Below, one piece after another: positions 1 to 5,593 of a stretch of DNA of 8,915 nt. Within the stretch, counting starts at the first letter, position 1. Every line of letters begins with the position of its first letter. The position numbers and the translations under genes are program-made. This stretch comes from an uncultured bacterium (GTDB lineage Bacteria > Planctomycetota > Phycisphaerae > Sedimentisphaerales > Anaerobacaceae): the NCBI GenBank assembly GCA_913009865.1, contig CAJVYK010000085.1:1-8915 (forward strand). The letters are read 5' to 3'. A model generated the notes under the pieces. That model was not told the DNA's origin, did no database searches, and saw only the letters and a list, made by a program, of their open reading frames with translations.

Positions 1-32
1 GACTGGAGTTCAGACGTGTGCTCTTCCGATCT
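1..32 (+). other. Illumina TruSeq read-2 adapter remnant
   Basis: These 32 bases match the Illumina TruSeq read-2 adapter, missing only its first two bases, and end in the diagnostic GCTCTTCCGATCT. This is library sequence left at the contig end, not genome. Genomic sequence starts at about base 33. Any reading frame extended into this stretch is artificial. Confidence 0.96.
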
Positions 33-95
33 CAAAACTATGAGGTTTGTGCGAAAGGTATGGAATTGTTAAGGGATAAAGAGTTACGAGAGTAA
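33..95 (+). CDS. 3' end of an unidentified upstream gene (partial)
   Basis: From the first base after the adapter, one frame stays open for 20 codons (QNYEVCAKGMELLRDKELRE) and stops with TAA at 93-95, four bases before the ATG of the next gene. The residues are charged and helix-like, and the tight spacing looks like an operon junction with the following SIR2-like start. The fragment is too short to identify a family, and an open stretch of this length could arise by chance. Confidence 0.35.
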   Translation, partial: QNYEVCAKGMELLRDKELRE

Positions 96-99
96 GAAA

Positions 100-990
100 A
101 TGATTGAAGATAGAACAGTTTTTATTTTAGGTGCAGGAGCAAGTTGTCCTTACGGATATCCGTCCGGCAGAGAATTGCGCGAAGAGATCTATTCCTATTT
201 TGCCAACGACATTAAGGCTTATCTTGAAGCGAGAAAAAGCCGAAATCTAACCGAGGCAAAGGCAAAATTGTCTGAGAAAATCCACAGGTTCTTTTTGGAC
301 AAAATGAATCAATATGATTTTTTGAGCAGGGGCAGCTATATTTGGGGAAATCTCTATATGGTGTTCGGTAAACATTTTTGGCCATGGCAGATGAAAGGTG
401 TTTTAGCTTTGTTGGCACTGATAACTTTTTTTCTGTTGGCGTTAGGGTTTATAGGGAGAGCAGATGCAAGGCCAGTCAATTTTCTATTTGTCATTCCTGT
501 ATTCGGTGTGCTTAGTGCGGATATGCTACCTTACCGAAGTATGTTATTGCCGGCAGGACGCACTGATAAATATTTTAGCTCGCTGGTATTGGCAATTGTC
601 ATAACTTTGTCAGCGGGGTTGTTGGTTTTGGCTTTAACCGGCATATCAGTTTTTCTGGAAACAACGCTGCCGGAATTTAGCTTCCGAGGAGGGGCAATAC
701 TTAGTTATTACGGGATGGATATAGGCGACTTTTATATTTATTTGTTGTTTATGCCGGTAACACTTAGCATGGCTGTAGCTTTTCCACGAACTAAGCCGTG
801 GTTCATAATTGTTTTAGTGGTAGTTTTTATGCAGGGATGGATAATTTCTAAAATGGTATTAAAGCAAAACCTAATCGATTTGATTGGTCCGGTAAGCATT
901 TCAGGGCTAATAGCTCTTTGTTGGATAGGATTCCTGGTGGTTCTGTATTACGTTTGTATGAAACGGTCCTTGGTAGGTCAAGGCGGATAA
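100..990 (+). CDS. SIR2-like N-terminus joined to a six-helix ABC-2-like membrane protein
   Basis: This 296-residue frame has two unlike parts. Residues 5-30 carry TVFILGAGAS, then YGYPSG and a helix, the nucleotide-binding opening of SIR2-like domains. Such domains normally run to roughly 250-300 residues with more catalytic motifs, but here the resemblance fades by about residue 65. From residue 69 (ATG at 304) the protein reads like the start of an integral membrane protein, with hydrophobic helices at about 99-118, 127-143, 159-186, 211-229, 233-254 and 258-287. The YRSMLLPAGR..KY segment after the second helix (145-158) resembles ABC-2 type permease subunits. No ATPase partner is in view. 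The ATG at 100 follows a weak purine-rich site (GAGAGTAAG). The join may be a true fusion, a genomic deletion that fused two genes, or an assembly chimera; the adapter 100 bases away favours caution. Function is unknown. The open frame is certain, but its being one native protein is not. Confidence 0.6.
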   Translation: MIEDRTVFILGAGASCPYGYPSGRELREEIYSYFANDIKAYLEARKSRNLTEAKAKLSEKIHRFFLDKMNQYDFLSRGSYIWGNLYMVFGKHFWPWQMKGVLALLALITFFLLALGFIGRADARPVNFLFVIPVFGVLSADMLPYRSMLLPAGRTDKYFSSLVLAIVITLSAGLLVLALTGISVFLETTLPEFSFRGGAILSYYGMDIGDFYIYLLFMPVTLSMAVAFPRTKPWFIIVLVVVFMQGWIISKMVLKQNLIDLIGPVSISGLIALCWIGFLVVLYYVCMKRSLVGQGG

Positions 991-1091
991 TCAGAATATT
1001 GGGGGCGGGATTATGTCAGGAATTGCGGCTGGATCCCATTCATTCCTCTAACAACTCAGTAGTTTGTCAACTGCGATTTTGTGAGTCAAAA

Positions 1092-1110
1092 CCTGCGGTA
1101 AAACCGCAGG
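1092..1110 (-). terminator. Intrinsic terminator hairpin 3 (distal) of a tandem array
   Basis: An 8-bp perfect stem (CCTGCGGT/ACCGCAGG) closes a 3-base loop. On the minus strand it is followed by TTTT (1091-1088). It is the last of three hairpins met by polymerase leaving pheS. Its stem differs from the other two while keeping full pairing. Confidence 0.7.
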
Positions 1111-1120
1111 CTAAATAAAA

Positions 1121-1141
1121 CCCCGCCCACAGGTGGCGGGG
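1121..1141 (-). terminator. Intrinsic terminator hairpin 2 of a tandem array
   Basis: A 7-bp GC-only stem (CCCCGCC/GGCGGGG) with a 7-base loop is followed on the minus strand by TTTTATTT (1120-1113). This is the strongest terminator signature of the three. Confidence 0.8.
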
Positions 1142-1150
1142 CTAAACAAA

Positions 1151-1170
1151 CCCCGCAATAAATTGCGGGG
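1151..1170 (-). terminator. Intrinsic terminator hairpin 1 (proximal) of a tandem array
   Basis: A 9-bp perfect stem (CCCCGCAAT/ATTGCGGGG) around two bases is followed on the minus strand by TTTGTTT (1150-1144). It lies about 65 bases past the pheS stop. The orientation of the T-runs shows the array serves the minus-strand operon; on the plus strand each hairpin is followed by CTAAA instead. Confidence 0.78.
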
Positions 1171-1233
1171 CTAAATATAGATTGCTTCGCTTCGCACTCC
1201 TCAAGTCAACCTTGACGAAATAATAGCGGGGGC

Positions 1234-2226
1234 TTAGAACTGCTCCAGAAATCGAAGGTCGTTTTCAAAAAGCAAACGAATGTCCGTAATGCCGTACTTC
1301 CGCATAGCAAGCCGTTCTATGCCGAAACCGAAAGCCCAGCCGGTGTACTTCTCGCTGTCTATCCCGACCGCATCGAAAACGTTCGGGTCAACCATTCCGC
1401 AGCCACCCATCTCTATCCAGCTTTCTTGCCCTCTCTTATCAACCCAGAGTAAATCGACCTCGGCACTTGGCTCGGTGAACGGAAAGAAGCTCGGCCGAAA
1501 TCGCCATTTCGTGTCGGAGCCAAAAAAGGCGTGGATGAATTGGTCAATGGCGGTTTTCATATCCACCATACTGATACCCTCGTCAACGACCAGGGCTTCG
1601 AGCTGATGGAACATATACATATGTGTCGCATCGACGGTATCAGGCCGATAGACCCGACCCGGTGCAACAATTCGAATGGGTGGTTTGGTGCGCTCCATAA
1701 TACGAATCTGAATTGTTGATGTCTGGCTTCGCAGAAGGGTGTTGTCGTCGATGTAGAAATTATCCGAGGGATCCCTTGCAGGATGCTCAGGACCAATATT
1801 CAACGCAACGAAATTGTGCCACTCGTCCTCAACTTCAGGGCCATAGGCCACGGCAAAACCCATTCGGCCAAATATCTCCAGTAGTTCATTTGTGGTTTGG
1901 GTAATAACATGGGGCTTGCCGATGTGGGGAGGTATGCCAGGCAGAGTAACGTCTAAAAACTCTTTTGATTTTTCCTGCTGCGATTGCAGCAGACTCTTTT
2001 TGAGCTGTTCAAACGCCGCGGTAACGTCCTTTTTAATTTTGTTTGTCAGTTGACCTGCCGCAGGCTTCTGCTCAGGTGGAAACTGACCTATCCGGCTGAG
2101 CATTTGGGTGATTCGGCCCTTTCGGCCCAGGTACTTTATTCGGAAATCTTCCAGAGCCGCCAGGTCGGTGACTTTTCTTAAATCTGCAAGGGCATCTTTG
2201 CCAATTTTTTCGAACTGCTCAAGCAT
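1234..2226 (-). CDS. pheS: Phenylalanine--tRNA ligase alpha subunit
   Basis: This is the catalytic alpha chain of the cytosolic (alpha-beta)2 enzyme that charges tRNA-Phe with phenylalanine. Its 330 residues match the usual bacterial length (about 330). Residues 1-85 form the helical coiled-coil arm that contacts tRNA. The class II core follows: LLRSQTSTIQIR (165-176), motif 2 APGRVYRPDTVDATH (188-202), the RPSFFPFTEPSAEVD segment (244-258), and motif 3 GWAFGFGIERLAM (296-308), whose small residue A298 sits in the amino-acid pocket. It ends with the typical ENDLRFLEQF. It lies 80 bases after rplT as the last gene of the thrS-infC-rpmI-rplT-pheS operon. The partner gene pheT, normally next, is replaced by terminator hairpins. 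The ATG gives the expected N-terminus, but no Shine-Dalgarno sequence precedes it: the 40 bases upstream are a heptamer repeat. Confidence 0.98.
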   Translation of the reverse strand: MLEQFEKIGKDALADLRKVTDLAALEDFRIKYLGRKGRITQMLSRIGQFPPEQKPAAGQLTNKIKKDVTAAFEQLKKSLLQSQQEKSKEFLDVTLPGIPPHIGKPHVITQTTNELLEIFGRMGFAVAYGPEVEDEWHNFVALNIGPEHPARDPSDNFYIDDNTLLRSQTSTIQIRIMERTKPPIRIVAPGRVYRPDTVDATHMYMFHQLEALVVDEGISMVDMKTAIDQFIHAFFGSDTKWRFRPSFFPFTEPSAEVDLLWVDKRGQESWIEMGGCGMVDPNVFDAVGIDSEKYTGWAFGFGIERLAMRKYGITDIRLLFENDLRFLEQF

Positions 2227-2230
2227 TTTT

Positions 2231-2265
2231 AGCGTATAGCGTATAGCGTATAGCGGATAGCGGAT
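2231..2265 (-). repeat. Heptanucleotide tandem repeat, five copies, before pheS
   Basis: In plus-strand reading there are three copies of AGCGTAT followed by two of AGCGGAT, then a partial AG. The tract ends five bases before the pheS start, where a ribosome binding site would be expected. A run of eight G (2290-2297) and a small GCGT/ACGC hairpin (2279-2289) lie on its rplT side. Confidence 0.95.
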
Positions 2266-2306
2266 AGTATTCAGCCCAGCGTTTCACGCGGGGGGGGTGT
2301 TCTCGC

Positions 2307-2663
2307 TTAGGCGATTGCAGCTTTGGCAGCTTCAACAACCGCATCGAAGCCGGCTGGGTCAGCTATGGCAATCTCGCTTAGCATTTTCCGGTTCAGGGCG
2401 ATGTCGGCCTTTTTGCAGCCATTGATGAACCGGCTGTATCCTATGCCCCGCTGCCGACAGGCCGCACTTAAACGTATAATCCACAGACCCCGGAAATCCC
2501 TTTTTCGCAGTTTGCGGCCGATTCGAGCATTGACGGCCGCCCGCACTGTAGCTTCTTTGGCCTGGCGATACAATCGACCTGAGGGGCCGCGATAGCCCTT
2601 TACCGCCTTGAAGATGCGCTTCTTCGCCTGATGTCTTGCAGCGCCTTTTCTAACTCTTGGCAT
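2307..2663 (-). CDS. rplT: 50S ribosomal protein L20
   Basis: L20 is an early-assembly 23S rRNA-binding protein. The 118-residue product has family length and pattern: MPRVRKGAARHQAKKR, the GYRGPSGRLYRQAKEA helix region (23-38), RKLRKRDFRGLWIIRL (51-66), then AACRQRGIGYSRFINGCKKADIALNRKMLSEIA. The N-terminal ~60 residues are very basic, as expected for the rRNA-embedded extension. It follows rpmI by 26 bases, with an AAAGGAAA ribosome site upstream of the ATG. In several bacteria L20 represses its own rpmI-rplT message by binding an mRNA mimic of its rRNA site; the structured infC-rpmI gap here is where such a site could lie (inference). Confidence 0.98.
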   Translation of the reverse strand: MPRVRKGAARHQAKKRIFKAVKGYRGPSGRLYRQAKEATVRAAVNARIGRKLRKRDFRGLWIIRLSAACRQRGIGYSRFINGCKKADIALNRKMLSEIAIADPAGFDAVVEAAKAAIA

Positions 2664-2689
2664 ATCAGATTTCCTTTTATCAACTTCTG

Positions 2690-2884
2690 CTACCTACCGA
2701 GATGGTCCCTGACTGTTTTAGCCAACGCACCGGTTATAATAGCCGAACTTCTTATTCGCCTCCGCCGCTTGGCGTTCTTGGTGTTCATAAGATGGCTGCC
2801 ACAAGAGTGCTTGTACTTGACCTTGCCGGAAGCGGTAACTTTGACTCTTTTGCTCAAGCCCTTATGGGTCTTCTGTTTCGGCAT
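2690..2884 (-). CDS. rpmI: 50S ribosomal protein L35
   Basis: This is a small, strongly basic large-subunit protein of 64 residues, the usual length. It begins MPKQKTHKGLSKRVKVTASGK and contains the family pattern HLMNTKNAKRRRRIR. It is encoded just ahead of rplT, the near-universal arrangement. The ATG is preceded by GAAGGAAT at good spacing. Upstream lies a 229-base gap with a probable internal promoter and a long stem, so L35 and L20 can probably be made independently of infC. Confidence 0.97.
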   Translation of the reverse strand: MPKQKTHKGLSKRVKVTASGKVKYKHSCGSHLMNTKNAKRRRRIRSSAIITGALAKTVRDHLGR

Positions 2885-2916
2885 TCTTAAAATTCCTTCA
2901 AAAAGATGCGCCCAAA

Positions 2917-2988
2917 AAACTATCTCAAAACAAGAACTGCCTTTTCATGTCCTTTACTTCGATCAGGGTGAAACTTTTGAGATAGTTT
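2917..2988 (-). promoter_or_regulatory. Long stem-loop leader upstream of rpmI (candidate L20 operator or attenuator)
   Basis: Arms at 2917-2930 (AAACTATCTCAAAA) and 2975-2988 (TTTTGAGATAGTTT) are perfect 14-base complements enclosing 44 bases. In the transcript the stem is followed directly by a short U-run (…GAUAGUUUUUUGGG), which gives it an attenuator look, although the stem is AU-rich. It sits between a probable promoter and the L35 start, where L20-dependent leaders control rpmI-rplT in E. coli. I did not recognise a specific L20-binding motif, so the function is inferred from position and structure. Confidence 0.6.
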
Positions 2989-3018
2989 CTAAAGCAATCG
3001 AAATAATATAAACTCAGC

Positions 3019-3047
3019 AATCTACGCTATTTGCAGTAGCAGGTCAA
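3019..3047 (-). promoter_or_regulatory. Probable internal promoter for rpmI-rplT-pheS
   Basis: On the minus strand, TTGACC (3047-3042) and TAGATT (3024-3019) are separated by exactly 17 bases, matching five of six and four of six consensus positions. Transcription would start near 3012 and run through the stem-loop leader into rpmI. An internal promoter for the ribosomal-protein genes of this operon is also known in E. coli. Confidence 0.5.
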
Positions 3048-3057
3048 TACAATTTTC

Positions 3058-3114
3058 GATTGATTATTGATTATTTTCAATGTTTTTCCCGATTATCAAT
3101 CATCCATAATCAAT
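3058..3114 (-). repeat. Two short degenerate heptamer tracts after infC
   Basis: At 3058-3075 there is a partial GATT followed by two perfect GATTATT units. At 3094-3114 there are three degenerate units TATCAAT, CATCCAT and AATCAAT, the last touching the infC stop codon (3114-3116). The two tracts are partly complementary (GATTGAT at 3058-3064 against ATCAATC at 3095-3101) and could pair. Both are weak alone but match the heptamer tracts in two other gaps of the operon. Confidence 0.55.
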
Positions 3115-3629
3115 TATTTGGGCACAAGTAATAATGTCATACGCCTGTGAGCCATCCGGCTCGGCCGCTCGACCTTGGCCAAATCTTCCATCGATTCGGC
3201 AATCTCGTTAAGTATTCTATAACCCTTGTCCTGGTGCAACATCTGACGGCCCCTGAAGAACATCGTGAATTGTACCTTGTGGCCTTTGGCCAGAAAAGCA
3301 CGGGCGTGATCGAGCTTGATAGATAAGTCGTGTTTGTCGGTTTCAGGACGAAGCCGGATTTCCTTCAACGTTGCAGTATGGTGTTGGCTTTTTTTACGAC
3401 CCTCACGAACCTTGCGTTTCTGCTCATACAGCCACTTTCCATAATCCATTATCCGGCAAACCGGCGGGGAACTCGTAGGTGAAACCTCCACAAGGTCTAA
3501 GCCGGCTTCGCGGGCTTTGCCCATCGCCACATATCTCTCTACAATTCCTACTTGATCGTTCGATTCGTCAACCAACCGAACTACTTCGGCGCGAATTGCT
3601 CCATTTACCCTTAAACCTCGTTTACTGAT
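3114..3629 (-). CDS. infC: Translation initiation factor IF-3, non-AUG start
   Basis: IF3 binds the 30S subunit, checks start-codon pairing and keeps subunits apart. Both domains are present: the N-terminal domain with RVNGAIRAEVVRLVDE and VEVSPTSSPPVCRIMDYGKW, a basic linker (KRKVREGRKKSQ), and the C-terminal domain with KEIRLRPETDKHDLSIKLDHA, VQFTMFFRGRQM and a final RRMTLLLVPK. The first ATG/GTG/TTG codon in frame, TTG at 3575, would remove the conserved RVN..IRA segment and lacks a ribosome site. Reading upstream, the frame stays open to a TGA at 3636-3638, so the start must be ATC (3627-3629) or ATA (3630-3632), preceded by AGGTGAT. That gives 171 or 172 residues, normal for IF3. A rare start codon is the known device by which IF3 represses its own synthesis (AUU in E. 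coli). It lies 93 bases after thrS. Confidence 0.95.
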   Translation of the reverse strand: MSKRGLRVNGAIRAEVVRLVDESNDQVGIVERYVAMGKAREAGLDLVEVSPTSSPPVCRIMDYGKWLYEQKRKVREGRKKSQHHTATLKEIRLRPETDKHDLSIKLDHARAFLAKGHKVQFTMFFRGRQMLHQDKGYRILNEIAESMEDLAKVERPSRMAHRRMTLLLVPK

Positions 3630-3634
3630 TATGC

Positions 3635-3641
3635 ATCACCT
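3635..3641 (-). promoter_or_regulatory. infC ribosome binding site deciding a rare start
   Basis: On the minus strand AGGTGAT is an exact match to part of the 16S anti-Shine-Dalgarno complement. It places the start at ATA (core spacing about 6) or ATC (about 9). An ATG also lies here (3634-3636), but it is out of frame and closes after four codons (ATG CAT AAT CAG TAA). Confidence 0.7.
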
Positions 3642-3657
3642 TACCTTTCTAAATTGA

Positions 3658-3722
3658 GTTCATAGTTCATAGTTCATAGTTCGTAGTTCGTAGTTCGTAG
3701 TATATGCAATACGATATACGAA
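3658..3722 (-). repeat. Heptanucleotide tandem repeat between thrS and infC
   Basis: Plus-strand reading gives three GTTCATA then three GTTCGTA units (3658-3699), two bases, then three looser heptamers ATATGCA, ATACGAT and ATACGAA (3702-3722) that abut the thrS stop codon. The tract fills most of the 93-base gap. The three-then-three split of one-base variants mirrors the three-then-two split before pheS. Confidence 0.95.
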
Positions 3723-5471
3723 TCAGAACGCTAAATCTACTTTTTTATCGGCAATTTTGTGCTTTGCTGTTCTCAAAAACTCGTCAATCTCCACTGTTTT
3801 GGTTTTTTTATCTCCCCGAATTCTTACGTTGACAGTATTGAACTGAGCTTCTTTCGGTCCAACTACCAACATATAGGGTAACCTCTCGCTATGGGCTCTG
3901 GCAATTTTAGCGCCTATTTTTTCATTCGACAAATCGCAACCGACCCGCAATTGGGCGTCCCTGAGCGTCTCCTGAACCATCAGGGCATAATCATTGCTCT
4001 TCTGGCTGATAGGAAGGATTCTTGCCTGCTCAGGGGCAAGCCATAAAGGAAAACCGCCGCCATAGTGCTCGATAAGAATGCCGATAAATCGCTCAAAAGA
4101 ACCCAAAACCGCCCTGTGAATCATAACCGGCGTTTTTTCAGTGTTGTCCTTGCCGGTATAGACCAGGCCGAAACGAGCCGGCATAGAAAAATCCAGTTGG
4201 ATTGTGCCTAACTGCCAGGACCTTTTCAGGCAGTCTTTTATATGAAAATCTATTTTAGGACCGTAAAATGCACCATCACCCTCATTGATTTTGTATTCAA
4301 TTCCTTTGTGCTTCAGAGCGTTTTCAAGGGCATTTGTGGCCGTTTCCCAAATCTCATCCGAACCTATGTGTTTTTGGGGCCTGGTCGAAAGCTCGATATG
4401 GAAATCCTCGAACCCAAAGGCCTTATATATCTCAAAGGTAAGCTCAATGACACCTATTATTTCAGACTCTATCTGCTCAGGGGTGCAGAAAATATGAGCG
4501 TCATCCTGGGTGAATTGCCTTACCCTGAACAGCCCGTGCATAACGCCGCTGGCTTCGTGTCGATGAACTACGCCGAGTTCGGCAATTCGTATCGGAAATT
4601 CGCGATACGAGTGCTGGCGGGTTTTATAAACCAGACAGAGGCCAGGACAATTCATTGGCTTTATTGCGTAACCGACTCCGTCAACAGTTGTAAAATACAT
4701 ATTCTCCTTGTAATTGTCCCAATGGCCGCTCCTGTGCCAAAGCTGTTCGTTGAGAATGACAGGAGTTTGGACTTGCTGATAGCCGTATTTATCGTGAACA
4801 CTTCGCCAGAAGTCCACAACGGCGTTCCAGATAATCATTCCCCTGGGGTGAATGAATGCAAAACCCGGCCCGGACTCATTAAAACTAAATAAATCCAACT
4901 GCCTGCCTAATAACCTGTGGTCACGCTTTTTTGCTTCTTCCAATCTGTGCAGGTAGTCGTCAAGGTCTTTGGGGGTTGGCCAGGCGGTGCCATAGACCCG
5001 CTGGAGCATTTTTTGCGTGGGGTCGCCGTGCCAATAAGCGCCGGCTACGGACATAATCTTAAAGCTGCCGACTTTGCCGGTGGTTGGCAAATGCGGTCCC
5101 CGGCACAAATCCTCGAAGTCATCCCCATTGGAATAGAAACTGATAACATCGCTGTCAGCACGCTTTATATTGTCGGTTTTATATTTGTCGCCGGCTAATT
5201 TTGCCAGGGCATCGCTTCGGGGCATTTCACTTCGAATAAATGGTTTGTCGGCTTTGATGATTTCACGCATCTTCTCTTCTATGCGCTCGAAATCAGCAGG
5301 GCGAATCGGCTCGTCAAGGTCAATGTCATAGTAAAATCCGTCTTCGACAGGTGGGCCGTAGACCAGCTTTGCGTCCGGCCAAATACTGCATATAGCTTCG
5401 GCCATTATGTGGGCACAACTGTGCCGCATTATTTCAAGGTTTTGCTCATCGGACAATGTTACTTTTGCCAT
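3723..5471 (-). CDS. thrS: Threonine--tRNA ligase lacking the N-terminal TGS domain
   Basis: This class II enzyme charges tRNA-Thr. At 582 residues it is about 60 shorter than the usual ~640 because the TGS (N1) domain is absent: the protein starts almost directly in the N2 editing domain. The editing site is intact, with HxxxH at H17/H21 and CRGPH at C123/H127, so mischarged Ser-tRNA-Thr should still be cleared. The catalytic core follows, with motif 2 near 301-319 (VVHRHEASGVMHGLFRVRQF), zinc ligands C275, H326 and H452, motif 3 near 448-463 (PVMIHRAVLGSFERF), and the C-terminal anticodon-binding domain from about 480. No TGS-like sequence precedes the ATG: the 5' region is a promoter. The ATG at 5471 follows GGATGGAT, a modest ribosome site. 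It is the first gene of the operon. Several bacterial ThrRS lack the TGS domain, so this is unusual but not a defect. Confidence 0.97.
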   Translation of the reverse strand: MAKVTLSDEQNLEIMRHSCAHIMAEAICSIWPDAKLVYGPPVEDGFYYDIDLDEPIRPADFERIEEKMREIIKADKPFIRSEMPRSDALAKLAGDKYKTDNIKRADSDVISFYSNGDDFEDLCRGPHLPTTGKVGSFKIMSVAGAYWHGDPTQKMLQRVYGTAWPTPKDLDDYLHRLEEAKKRDHRLLGRQLDLFSFNESGPGFAFIHPRGMIIWNAVVDFWRSVHDKYGYQQVQTPVILNEQLWHRSGHWDNYKENMYFTTVDGVGYAIKPMNCPGLCLVYKTRQHSYREFPIRIAELGVVHRHEASGVMHGLFRVRQFTQDDAHIFCTPEQIESEIIGVIELTFEIYKAFGFEDFHIELSTRPQKHIGSDEIWETATNALENALKHKGIEYKINEGDGAFYGPKIDFHIKDCLKRSWQLGTIQLDFSMPARFGLVYTGKDNTEKTPVMIHRAVLGSFERFIGILIEHYGGGFPLWLAPEQARILPISQKSNDYALMVQETLRDAQLRVGCDLSNEKIGAKIARAHSERLPYMLVVGPKEAQFNTVNVRIRGDKKTKTVEIDEFLRTAKHKIADKKVDLAF

Positions 5472-5508
5472 AATCCATCCGGTATCCTGCTATACAAGAA
5501 AAATCATT

Positions 5509-5537
5509 TATAACTTTCGAGTCGGCGTAAAGTTATA
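5509..5537 (-). promoter_or_regulatory. Inverted repeat at the thrS transcription start
   Basis: Perfect 9-base arms TATAACTTT (5509-5517) and AAAGTTATA (5529-5537) enclose 11 bases. The predicted transcription start (about 5533) falls inside one arm. This suits a DNA operator better than a full RNA hairpin, although a shortened 5' hairpin is possible. E. coli thrS is controlled by a tRNA-like leader; I see no anticodon mimic here. Confidence 0.55.
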
Positions 5538-5539
5538 CA

Positions 5540-5568
5540 ATTTTAACTCTATAGATTAATTCTGTCAA
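5540..5568 (-). promoter_or_regulatory. Main promoter of the thrS operon
   Basis: On the minus strand TTGACA (5568-5563), a 17-base spacer and TAAAAT (5545-5540) form a near-perfect housekeeping sigma promoter. It leaves a leader of about 60 bases before the thrS ATG. Confidence 0.82.
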
Positions 5569-5593
5569 TACCATTTATCATCTGATTTATCTG

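Noticed and set aside
918..1118. 66-residue plus-strand frame over the end of the membrane gene and the hairpins
   Set aside because: It overlaps the preceding gene, runs into the hairpin array and has no protein-like pattern.
2925..2948. Leader peptide MKRQFLF on the minus strand before rpmI, with two Phe codons
   Set aside because: The purine site is only one base from the ATG, and pheS lies two genes further on. It is more likely chance within the structured leader.
3114..3575. TTG at 3575 as the infC start
   Set aside because: It would delete the conserved RVNGAIRAEVVRL segment of IF3 and has no ribosome site. The frame upstream encodes that segment and meets a good site at 3635-3641.
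2231..3722. CRISPR array
   Set aside because: The repeats are 7 bp in direct tandem without spacers, unlike CRISPR repeats of 20-40 bp with unique spacers.
4242..4892. 216-residue plus-strand frame inside thrS
   Set aside because: It is antisense to a strongly conserved synthetase core, has no ribosome site or recognisable domain, and is explained by thrS codon bias.
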